From an uncultured bacterium (GTDB lineage Bacteria; Desulfobacterota; Binatia; HRBIN30): DNA of 10,823 bases. A model generated the notes under the pieces. That model worked only from the letters and a program-made list of their open reading frames with translations, made no database searches and had not been told where the DNA came from. Every line of letters begins with the position of its first letter. Positions within the stretch are counted from its first letter, which is position 1. Of this stretch, positions 1 to 5,571 are shown one piece after another. The DNA is taken from positions 1 to 10,823 of the forward strand of contig CALJUJ010000477.1 in NCBI GenBank assembly GCA_937975525.1, in the 5' to 3' direction. The position numbers and the translations under genes are program-made.

Positions 1-1374
1 TCGTTCAGCCAGTCGGCCTGGGACGTGACGCGCGTCGCTCCGATCGTCCACGACGGCGAGGTCGAGGCGTTCGCGCTGGTGTCCACGGACACCACGGAGC
101 AGCGACGCTTGCAGGAGGAGCGGCGGTTGCAAGGGCTCACGGCGGAAGGCCTCGTGCGTGTCGGGCGTGAGCTGATCGCCGCGATGGACGAGCCGTCGCT
201 GCTCAGACGGTTGTGTCGGCTGACGACCGAGGTCTTCCCCTGTGACACGAGCCACACCTTTCTGATCGAGGAGGATGGCGCCGCACGAGTCGCCGCGGGC
301 TACGGTGATTCGGCCGACCAATGGCGGGCGATGCGTTCGATGCGGGTTCCCGAAGCGATGGTCGATCCGCTGCTGCGGCGCCTGGCTGCCGGCGGGGCCT
401 TCCAGGCGGTCATCGACGAGGCAACGGATCTCCCGACGTCGTCGATGGCCCTTCGCTACGGAATCTCGCTGGCGTTGTACGTTCCCCTGCGGCGAGGCAG
501 CGACATCGTCGGTGTCCACACCGTCGCTTTCCGCGGCCGTCGCCAGCTGCTCGATTCGTGGCAGATCCAGCTCGGGCGGGGCATCGGTGATCTGGCTTCG
601 CTCGCTTTGGGGGCCGTCCGCTTCGTCGACGAGCTGGGTGCGGCGAATCGATTCAAGAGCGACTTCCTCGCCAACATGTCGCACGAGCTGCGCTCACCTT
701 TGGACATCATCGTCGGCTACAGCGACATCCTGCTCGAAGCTGGGTGTGGAGAGCTCAACGCGGAGCAGCAGGAACTGGTCGGAAAGGTGCGACGATGCGC
801 CAAGGATCTCCTCGATCTGATGAACGCAACGCTCGAGCTGTCGCGCCATCGAGACGGTCCGGTGACGCTCGACCTCGAACCCGTCGACGTGGACAAGCTC
901 GTCGACGAGATGGTCGCTGCCGCGCGTGCGCGCTCGAACCGAACCTCGGTGGAGATCCGCGGGACGACGTGCGAAGCCGCTCCGACGCTGCTGAGCGACC
1001 ACCGTAAGCTCCGCATGATTCTGACGAACCTTCTCGACAACGCCGTCAAATACACACCCTTCGGGACCATTGCGCTCGAAGCCAATGCGCTTGCGGGCGG
1101 GGGAGTCGAGTTCGCCGTGCGCGACTCGGGCGTCGGGATCCCGGCGGCGGTGCTTGCTCGCATTTTCGAGCCATTCGAGCAGGGAGAAAGCCGCGACGGC
1201 CAGACGTCGGGCGTTGGCCTCGGCCTCTACATCGTCCACACCCTGGTCGCCAGCCTGGGTGGCAGGGTGACCGTCGATTCAACGGTCGGCGTCGGAACGA
1301 CCTTCCGCGTGCAATTACCGAGTGCCCCACCTGCGCTTCCTACGCAGTCCGTCGCCGGGCGACCAGGCCTATGA
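1..1374 (+). CDS. Sensor histidine kinase, PAS end-GAF-HisKA-HATPase (5' partial)
   Basis: This is a two-component sensor kinase that autophosphorylates on histidine and passes the phosphate to a response regulator not seen here. The reading frame is open from base 1, so the N terminus lies outside the window; numbering counts from the first codon. Residues 1-35 look like the end of a PAS/PAC domain (STDTTEQRR). Residues about 46-205 resemble a GAF sensory domain. The dimerisation/H-box is FLANMSHELRSPLD with the phospho-acceptor His228. The ATPase domain has an N-box (LTNLLDNAVKY, Asn347), G1 (DSGVGIP, Asp375), F-box (IFEPFEQ) and G2 (GVGLGL, from 404). It ends at residue 457 with no receiver domain. 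No membrane segment is visible in this part, and the GAF ligand cannot be guessed. The kinase assignment is secure from the motifs; the PAS call rests on a short remnant. Confidence 0.93.
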   Translation, partial: SFSQSAWDVTRVAPIVHDGEVEAFALVSTDTTEQRRLQEERRLQGLTAEGLVRVGRELIAAMDEPSLLRRLCRLTTEVFPCDTSHTFLIEEDGAARVAAGYGDSADQWRAMRSMRVPEAMVDPLLRRLAAGGAFQAVIDEATDLPTSSMALRYGISLALYVPLRRGSDIVGVHTVAFRGRRQLLDSWQIQLGRGIGDLASLALGAVRFVDELGAANRFKSDFLANMSHELRSPLDIIVGYSDILLEAGCGELNAEQQELVGKVRRCAKDLLDLMNATLELSRHRDGPVTLDLEPVDVDKLVDEMVAAARARSNRTSVEIRGTTCEAAPTLLSDHRKLRMILTNLLDNAVKYTPFGTIALEANALAGGGVEFAVRDSGVGIPAAVLARIFEPFEQGESRDGQTSGVGLGLYIVHTLVASLGGRVTVDSTVGVGTTFRVQLPSAPPALPTQSVAGRPGL

Positions 1375-1380
1375 CTACGG

Positions 1381-1417
1381 GCGCGCCGACAACTCACGTG
1401 GACAATCGCGGGCGCGC
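1381..1417 (+). terminator. Weak inverted repeat after the histidine kinase
   Basis: GCGCGCC (1381-1387) and GGCGCGC (1411-1417) form a perfect 7-bp inverted repeat with a 23-nt loop, starting 6 bases after the kinase stop. The following bases (TTGCTAGCC) are not a proper T-tract, so termination here is only a possibility. It may equally be chance in GC-rich DNA. The kinase and the next gene are only 62 bases apart and could be cotranscribed. Confidence 0.2.
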
Positions 1418-1436
1418 TTGCTAGCCACACGAGATC

Positions 1437-1787
1437 ATGGCGCGGTCGCAACCGGTTCAGACGAAGCCCGGGAAGAAGTCGGGCGAGTTCGTCGTCAACT
1501 TGCCTCCGGGATGGGAACTGCGCCTGCGTCGCATTCTCAAGACCGTGGCGGTCGAGTCGCTTCCCGACCCGCGCGAGGCGGGGCTCACCGAGAGCCAACG
1601 TGAGGCGCGTATCCGCGCCCGCCGACAACAGCTACAGGTGGCCGTATGCCGCTACATCGCCGATGTCCTGACGGCGGACATCGTCGGCAAGGAGATCGCG
1701 TTGTCGACGCGGAATCGCTTCGGCTCGCGACGCGGCTCCCTGCGCGAGCACGTGCAGGCGGTTTTGCGTGAAAGCGGCGAAGGGTGA
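1437..1787 (+). CDS. Small basic hypothetical protein, 116 aa
   Basis: I do not recognise this protein family. It is 116 aa, Arg-rich and probably cytoplasmic, with no signal peptide or membrane segment. The N terminus (about 1-20) is low-complexity and basic. Residues about 27-75 contain WELRLRRILKTV and a charged, probably helical stretch rich in Arg and Gln (QREARIRARRQQ). It ends with a basic region (RNRFGSRRGS) and a short helix. Third codon positions are strongly G/C, as in the neighbouring genes, which supports real coding. The ATG is the first in frame after the kinase stop; only a weak purine patch (CGAGAT) precedes it. A strong hairpin terminator begins three bases after the stop, so the gene ends a plus-strand transcription unit that may start upstream of the kinase. 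A nucleic-acid-binding role would fit the charge but is a guess. Confidence 0.7.
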   Translation: MARSQPVQTKPGKKSGEFVVNLPPGWELRLRRILKTVAVESLPDPREAGLTESQREARIRARRQQLQVAVCRYIADVLTADIVGKEIALSTRNRFGSRRGSLREHVQAVLRESGEG

Positions 1788-1790
1788 GAG

Positions 1791-1824
1791 CCGGGACCTC
1801 ACCTGAGCGAGGTCCCGGATTCTT
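1791..1824 (+). terminator. Hairpin terminator after the small basic protein
   Basis: CCGGGACCTC (1791-1800) pairs perfectly with GAGGTCCCGG (1809-1818), giving a 10-bp stem with an 8-nt loop. On the plus strand it is followed by ATTCTT. It sits three bases after the stop of the 116-aa gene. It is also 17 bases past the 3' end of tRNA-Glu on the opposite strand, so it may act in both directions. The minus-strand side lacks a T-rich tail, so termination in that direction would be weaker. Confidence 0.75.
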
Positions 1825-1835
1825 GGTCGGTCGAG

Positions 1836-1910
1836 TGGTCCCAAGGGGATTCGAACCCCTGTTTTCGACGTGAGAGGCCGACGTCCTAGGCCAGGCTAGA
1901 CGATGGGACC
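1836..1910 (-). tRNA. tRNA-Glu (anticodon CUC)
   Basis: This is a complete cloverleaf on the minus strand, 75 nt without CCA. The acceptor stem is GGTCCCA/TGGGACC. The T arm is AGGGG-TTCGAAT-CCCCT. The anticodon stem TCGGC/GTCGA (one G-U pair) closes the loop CTCTCAC, with anticodon CTC at 1872-1874, which reads GAG codons. The sequence is very close to bacterial tRNA-Glu throughout, including the D arm GTCTAGCC. The discriminator base is A and the next bases are CTC, so CCA is not encoded and must be added after processing. It lies downstream of tRNA-Gln and gltX on the same strand. I see no clear promoter of its own in the 49 bases upstream. Confidence 0.96.
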
Positions 1911-1928
1911 GTACTCTAATGAAGAGAA

Positions 1929-1954
1929 GCGTGCGACTCCCCCGAGTCGCACGC
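1929..1954 (-). terminator. Hairpin with U-rich tail between tRNA-Gln and tRNA-Glu
   Basis: GCGTGCGACTC (1929-1939) and GAGTCGCACGC (1944-1954) form a perfect 11-bp stem with a 4-nt loop. On the minus strand the stem starts five bases after the encoded CCA of tRNA-Gln and is followed by TTCTCTTC, a U/C-rich tail. That is the form of an intrinsic terminator for tRNA-Gln. tRNA-Glu begins 18 bases beyond the stem without an obvious promoter. The hairpin may therefore be leaky, or it may be an RNA-processing signal in a joint precursor. Confidence 0.6.
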
Positions 1955-1959
1955 CTCCA

Positions 1960-2035
1960 TGGCTGAGGAGGCAGGACTCGAACCTGCAATAGCCTGATCC
2001 AGAGTCAGGTGGCTTACCAATTTGCCCACTCCTCA
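1960..2035 (-). tRNA. tRNA-Gln (anticodon CUG), CCA encoded
   Basis: This is a complete cloverleaf on the minus strand, 76 nt including an encoded CCA (1960-1962). The acceptor stem is TGAGGAG/CTCCTCA with a U1-A72 first pair and discriminator G73. The D arm closes on GGC/GCC. The anticodon stem CCTGA/TCAGG holds loop CTCTGGA with anticodon CTG (2000-2002), which reads CAG. The T arm is GCAGG-TTCGAGT-CCTGC. The U1-A72 pair is typical of bacterial tRNA-Gln and is recognised both by GlnRS and by the GatCAB amidotransferase. It therefore does not tell which charging route this organism uses. The gene starts 37 bases after gltX and has its own promoter overlapping the gltX stop. Confidence 0.97.
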
Positions 2036-2047
2036 ACGACCGCCGGG

Positions 2048-2076
2048 AGAATAAGGAGCAGCGACTTGCAAGTCAA
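2048..2076 (-). promoter_or_regulatory. Promoter for tRNA-Gln overlapping the gltX stop
   Basis: Reading the minus strand, TTGACT (2071-2076) is separated by exactly 17 bases from TATTCT (2048-2053). Both are close to sigma-70 consensus, with 5 of 6 and 4 of 6 matches. The -35 hexamer contains the TGA stop of gltX. The predicted start is near 2041, about six bases before the tRNA. The stretch after the -10 is GC-rich (CCCGGCGG), the kind of discriminator found at stringently controlled stable-RNA promoters. This suggests growth-rate regulation independent of gltX. Confidence 0.7.
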
Positions 2077-3500
2077 GTTTCCGTACCGTCCGTGGCACGC
2101 CGTTCGATCCACGCGAGAGCCGAATCGAGCCGCTCCAGCGATCGTTCCCGACCCAGGAGCTCGAGCACCTCGAAGATCCCGGGGCTCGCGGTTCTGCCCG
2201 TGACCGCAACCCGGACCGGCTGGGCGATTTTCCCCAACTTGATCTCGAACGCGGCCGTCGTTGCATCGAAGGCGTGATGGAGCGACTCGTCATCCCAGGA
2301 GGAGAGCGCGGCGAGGCTGTGGCGGAGACGCCGTAGTGGCTCGAAGATGGCTGGGCGGAGGTGCTTCTGGGCCGCGTCTGGATCCACTTCGATGTCGGGT
2401 GCCAGGAGAAAATGCGCGCCCTCGACCATCTCGACGAGCGTGCTCGCGCGCTCGCGCAACAGGCCGGCGAGGGCGGCGAGGTCGGAGTCCCTCTCCGGCA
2501 ACTGCCACCCCCGGGCGACGACGAACGGCCGCATCCGGTCGGCGAGCTGCGCTGGCTCGAGAGTCTTCAGGTGGCAAGCATTGACCCATTCGGCCTTTTC
2601 CGGATTGTAAACGCCCGCCGCGGTTCCTACGCTGGCGAGGCTGAACTTCTCGATCAACTCGTCGCGGGTGAAGATCTCCTGGTCGCCGTGGGACCAGCCC
2701 AGTCGCGCTAGGTAGTTCACCAGCCCGTCCGCGAGGTATCCCATGTCGCGATAGGCGGTTACGGACGTCGCACCGTGGCGTTTGCTCAGGCGGGTTCGGT
2801 CGCTGCCAAGGATCAACGGGATGTGTGCGAACGCGGGAACGTCGAAGCCGAGGGCGCGGTAGAGCTGAATCTGCTTGGGGGTGTTCGAGAGATGGTCTTC
2901 GCCGCGGATGATGTGCGTGATGCGCATCAGCGCGTCGTCGATCACCGCGCTCAGATTGTACGTCGGGGAGCCATCGGAGCGCAGTAGAATCAAGTCGTCG
3001 AGCTCTTGGTTCGGGAACTGCACGTCGCCCTTGACGATATCGGACACGACTGTCGCTCCGTCCAGCGGTGCCTTGAAGCGCACGGTGTAGGGACGTCCGC
3101 CCGGGTCGTCGCGCCGGTCTCGGCACGTGCGGTCGTAGACGGGGGTGCGCCCGGCCGCGCGGGCGGCCGCGCGCTTGGCGTCGAGCTCCTCGGCGGGGCA
3201 GGTGCAACGGTACGCTCGTCCCCCGCTCAATAGGCGATCGACATGCTCACGGTGCGCAGCAGCTGCTTGCGATTGGAAGAACGGTCCTTCGTCCCAATCG
3301 AGCCCGAGCCAGGTCATGGCGTCGAGAATCGCGTCGATCGATTGCTGCGTAGAGCGTTCACGATCCGTGTCCTCGATACGCAGCACGAACGCCCCCCGGT
3401 GGTGGCGGGCGAAGAGGTGGTTGAAGAGCGCGGTGCGGGCTCCGCCGATGTGGAGGTAGCCCGTGGGGCTGGGAGCGAACCGAGTGCGGACCGTGGGCAT
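2073..3500 (-). CDS. gltX: Glutamyl-tRNA synthetase
   Basis: This enzyme attaches glutamate to tRNA-Glu using ATP. In organisms without GlnRS it also forms Glu-tRNA-Gln for the GatCAB pathway. The protein is 475 aa, close to the 471 aa of E. coli GluRS, and matches it along its length. It is a class I synthetase with the HIGH-type motif HIGG at 17-20 inside FAPSPTGYLHIGG. The KMSKS-type motif LSKRHG is at 238-243, with conserved blocks RIEDTD, NQELDDL and THIIRGEDH. A zinc-type pattern C99-x-C101-x24-C126-x-D128 is present, with Asp where E. coli has His127. The C-terminal anticodon-binding part ends in LRVAVTG-like sequence. The ATG at 3500 gives the expected N terminus; no clear Shine-Dalgarno is seen. 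Upstream by 45 bases is an unknown gene on the same strand, and downstream are tRNA-Gln and tRNA-Glu. Whether it is discriminating cannot be read from sequence by eye. Confidence 0.97.
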   Translation of the reverse strand: MPTVRTRFAPSPTGYLHIGGARTALFNHLFARHHRGAFVLRIEDTDRERSTQQSIDAILDAMTWLGLDWDEGPFFQSQAAAAHREHVDRLLSGGRAYRCTCPAEELDAKRAAARAAGRTPVYDRTCRDRRDDPGGRPYTVRFKAPLDGATVVSDIVKGDVQFPNQELDDLILLRSDGSPTYNLSAVIDDALMRITHIIRGEDHLSNTPKQIQLYRALGFDVPAFAHIPLILGSDRTRLSKRHGATSVTAYRDMGYLADGLVNYLARLGWSHGDQEIFTRDELIEKFSLASVGTAAGVYNPEKAEWVNACHLKTLEPAQLADRMRPFVVARGWQLPERDSDLAALAGLLRERASTLVEMVEGAHFLLAPDIEVDPDAAQKHLRPAIFEPLRRLRHSLAALSSWDDESLHHAFDATTAAFEIKLGKIAQPVRVAVTGRTASPGIFEVLELLGRERSLERLDSALAWIERRATDGTET

Positions 3501-3545
3501 GGCCGGCGAAGTTGACAGAACCTCAGGTGCCGAGCAAGGGCACCG

Positions 3546-4349
3546 TCAGTCGCAAGAAGCGCCGAGAACGTCGACGGGAACTCCTCGTGCCTCGAGCGTT
3601 GCGGCGACTCTGTCGCGGAACACGTCGTAGGGCTCCGGGTTGGCTCCCCACCAATCGTCGCTGGACGTCCGGCGAAGGGTCGGTCGAAAGGGACCCTCCA
3701 GTCGAGCGGCAAACACCAGGATCTGCTCGTCGTCGGCACGCCGGCAGACGACGGCGACGTCCCGTTGCGGTGTCCAACGCAGTGTGACCGGGCTGTCGAC
3801 CTCGTCGACCTGCAACCAAGCATCGATGGGTCGCAGCTCATCCGACCAGTGGTCGGGCGGACCCGGGGCGATTCCAGCCCGGAGCCGCTCGATGAGGCGC
3901 TCGGCAAACGTGGCCGACGTCGAGAACGCGGGTGAGCCGGGTCCCTTGCGCGGGATCGAGACGCGCACGGGGAAGTACAGGAAGGGAGGAGGATCGATGA
4001 CTTCGTGCCCGGCGAGGATCTCGGGAATCAGGCGAGCGAGGCGCGGGTAGTCGGCTTCGGCGAGCGCCGCGAGCGCTCGTCGGAAAGGCGCCGATTCGCG
4101 GATTTCGACGATGCGATTCGTCCACTCGGCGCGCAGTGCGGAGAGCCTGCTTGCGGCCGGCTCGATCGCGGCTGGACGACCGTCCGATCTGCGGCGCAGG
4201 CGTCGTAGATCGAGGCCGATGCGCGTGATCTCGGGGAGGAGGGACTGCTCCGCCACGGGTCGCAGCGCGCAGTAGCGGCGCGCCATCGTGTAGAGGTCGC
4301 CAAGCTCCGCCTGGGCCGTGTCGAGTGCGATCAGGTAGTCCGTCTTCAC
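3546..4349 (-). CDS. Hypothetical protein upstream of gltX (GTG start), 267 aa
   Basis: I do not recognise this family. I start it at the GTG ending at 4349, giving VKTDYLIALDTAQAELGDLY. The frame stays open 48 codons further upstream to a TTG at 4493. By my hand count those extra codons have about 69% G/C at third positions, against about 87% in the first 54 codons after the GTG. The longer start would also run into the hisC leader. Neither start has a good Shine-Dalgarno. The protein has a helical, Arg-rich N-terminal half and a C-terminal half with many Pro and Trp (PPPFLYFPVRVSIPRKG, DDWWGANPEPY). There is no signal peptide or membrane segment, so it is probably cytoplasmic. It ends 45 bases before gltX on the same strand and could be cotranscribed with it. 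Any link to translation is inferred from position only. Confidence 0.65.
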   Translation of the reverse strand: MKTDYLIALDTAQAELGDLYTMARRYCALRPVAEQSLLPEITRIGLDLRRLRRRSDGRPAAIEPAASRLSALRAEWTNRIVEIRESAPFRRALAALAEADYPRLARLIPEILAGHEVIDPPPFLYFPVRVSIPRKGPGSPAFSTSATFAERLIERLRAGIAPGPPDHWSDELRPIDAWLQVDEVDSPVTLRWTPQRDVAVVCRRADDEQILVFAARLEGPFRPTLRRTSSDDWWGANPEPYDVFRDRVAATLEARGVPVDVLGASCD

Positions 4350-4517
4350 GGGATCATTGTGCCCGAGCTTCGCACGGGCGCAATCGGTGATCTGTTCGAC
4401 ACTCGTGGCATTCGCGGAGTCGAGCTTCCGTTCCGTCGTCTGCTCGTGACGTGTAAGCTCCGATGATCGTTCGAGGATCGGTTGGATCCGCAACGTGCGA
4501 GCTGGAATGGAGTGAAG
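4350..4517. promoter_or_regulatory. Divergent intergenic region, hypothetical gene / hisC
   Basis: These 168 bases separate the starts of the minus-strand hypothetical gene and plus-strand hisC, so both promoters should lie here. I find no convincing -35/-10 pair. The best plus-strand guess is TAAGCT (4454-4459) with a poor -35, which I do not trust. No T-box, riboswitch or his leader peptide is evident. The only clear signal is the hisC Shine-Dalgarno GGAG at 4509-4512. Confidence 0.4.
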
Positions 4518-5561
4518 ATGACGTCATTTGTTCGGCCGGCGGTTGCCGCCCTGGAAGCCTACACGCCTGGCGAGCAACCGCAGGGGCCTGGGTTCGTCAA
4601 GCTCAATACGAACGAGAACCCCTACCCACCATCGCCTAAAGCCCTGGAGGCGGTTCGCGCGGCGGCTGGTCCGGAATTGCGTCTCTATCCGGACCCGCAG
4701 GCGCGCGGATTGCGACGACGAGCAGCGCAGGTCTACGGGGTCGAAGAGGACGGAATCCTCGTCGGCAACGGGTCGGACGAGCTCCTCGGTCTGATCGTCC
4801 GCGCGGTCGTGGCTCCGGGGGTGCGCGTCGCCTACGCCGAACCGACCTACAGCCTGTATGACACCCTGGTGGCGATCGAGGAAGGAGAGTCGGTCACGCT
4901 GCCCTACGACGCCGATTTCACGCTTCCCTCGGAGCTGGCGGATCTCGATGCGCGACTGACGTTCGTCTGCCACCCGAACTCGCCGTCGGGTGTTGCCGCC
5001 AATCTCGAGCTGGTACGCGACATCGCCGCGCGCGGACGAGGCCTCGTCGTCGTCGACGAAGCCTACGTCGATTTTGCCGAGGAGAGCGCCGTGTCGCTGG
5101 TCAACGAGTTCGACAACCTGATCGTCCTCCGGACGTTCTCCAAGTCGTTCTCGCTCGCTGGTTTGCGGGTCGGGCTGGCCTTCGGAGCGGCGAGCGTCAT
5201 GGACGACCTCCGCCGCATCAAGGATTCGTACAACGTCGACCGATTGGCGCTGGCAGCGGCGCAGGGGGCGCTCGAGGATCTTCCTTGGATGGAAGCGAAC
5301 GTCGAGAAGATCTTGCAGACCCGCGCACGTCTGGCGGCGGCCCTACGTTCCCGGGGTTACGACGTGCTCGACAGCTCGGCGAACTTCGTCCTGGCTCGTC
5401 GCCCCGGGATCGACCAACGCAGCACATACGAAGGGTTGAAGCAGCAGCGTGTGCTCGTCCGCCATTTCCCGACGGCACGCTTGGCGGATACCCTGCGCAT
5501 CACGGTCGGCACCGACTCGGAAACGGACGCGCTTTTGGATGCCCTCGATTCGCTCAGCTGA
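4518..5561 (+). CDS. hisC: Histidinol-phosphate aminotransferase
   Basis: This PLP enzyme transfers an amino group from glutamate to imidazole-acetol phosphate in histidine synthesis; related enzymes also act on aromatic amino acids. It is 347 aa, the usual length. The fold-type I aminotransferase hallmarks are present: the N-terminal NTNENPYPPSP, HPNSPSG at 152, DEAYVDF at 180-186, the PLP-binding lysine K209 in TFSKSFSLAGLRVG, and Arg327 in LRITVGT, which binds substrate carboxylate. The ATG at 4518 is chosen because GGAG lies five bases upstream and the protein then starts in the family's usual place. A longer TTG-initiated reading from 4482 adds 12 unlikely residues. No other his gene is nearby, so it stands alone, divergent from the gltX group and convergent with the transport operon (10 bases between stops). 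Confidence 0.95.
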   Translation: MTSFVRPAVAALEAYTPGEQPQGPGFVKLNTNENPYPPSPKALEAVRAAAGPELRLYPDPQARGLRRRAAQVYGVEEDGILVGNGSDELLGLIVRAVVAPGVRVAYAEPTYSLYDTLVAIEEGESVTLPYDADFTLPSELADLDARLTFVCHPNSPSGVAANLELVRDIAARGRGLVVVDEAYVDFAEESAVSLVNEFDNLIVLRTFSKSFSLAGLRVGLAFGAASVMDDLRRIKDSYNVDRLALAAAQGALEDLPWMEANVEKILQTRARLAAALRSRGYDVLDSSANFVLARRPGIDQRSTYEGLKQQRVLVRHFPTARLADTLRITVGTDSETDALLDALDSLS

Positions 5562-5571
5562 GTCCGGGAAG

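Noticed and set aside
2290..3207. Second minus-strand frame (305 codons) inside gltX
   Set aside because: It is an Arg/Pro-rich out-of-frame translation of gltX, which has complete GluRS motifs in the other frame.
4350..4493. TTG-initiated 48-residue extension of the protein upstream of gltX
   Set aside because: Third-position G/C falls from about 87% to about 69% by hand count, there is no ribosome-binding site, and it would run into the hisC leader.
4482..4517. Upstream TTG start adding 12 residues to hisC
   Set aside because: The ATG at 4518 has GGAG five bases upstream and gives the standard HisC N terminus.
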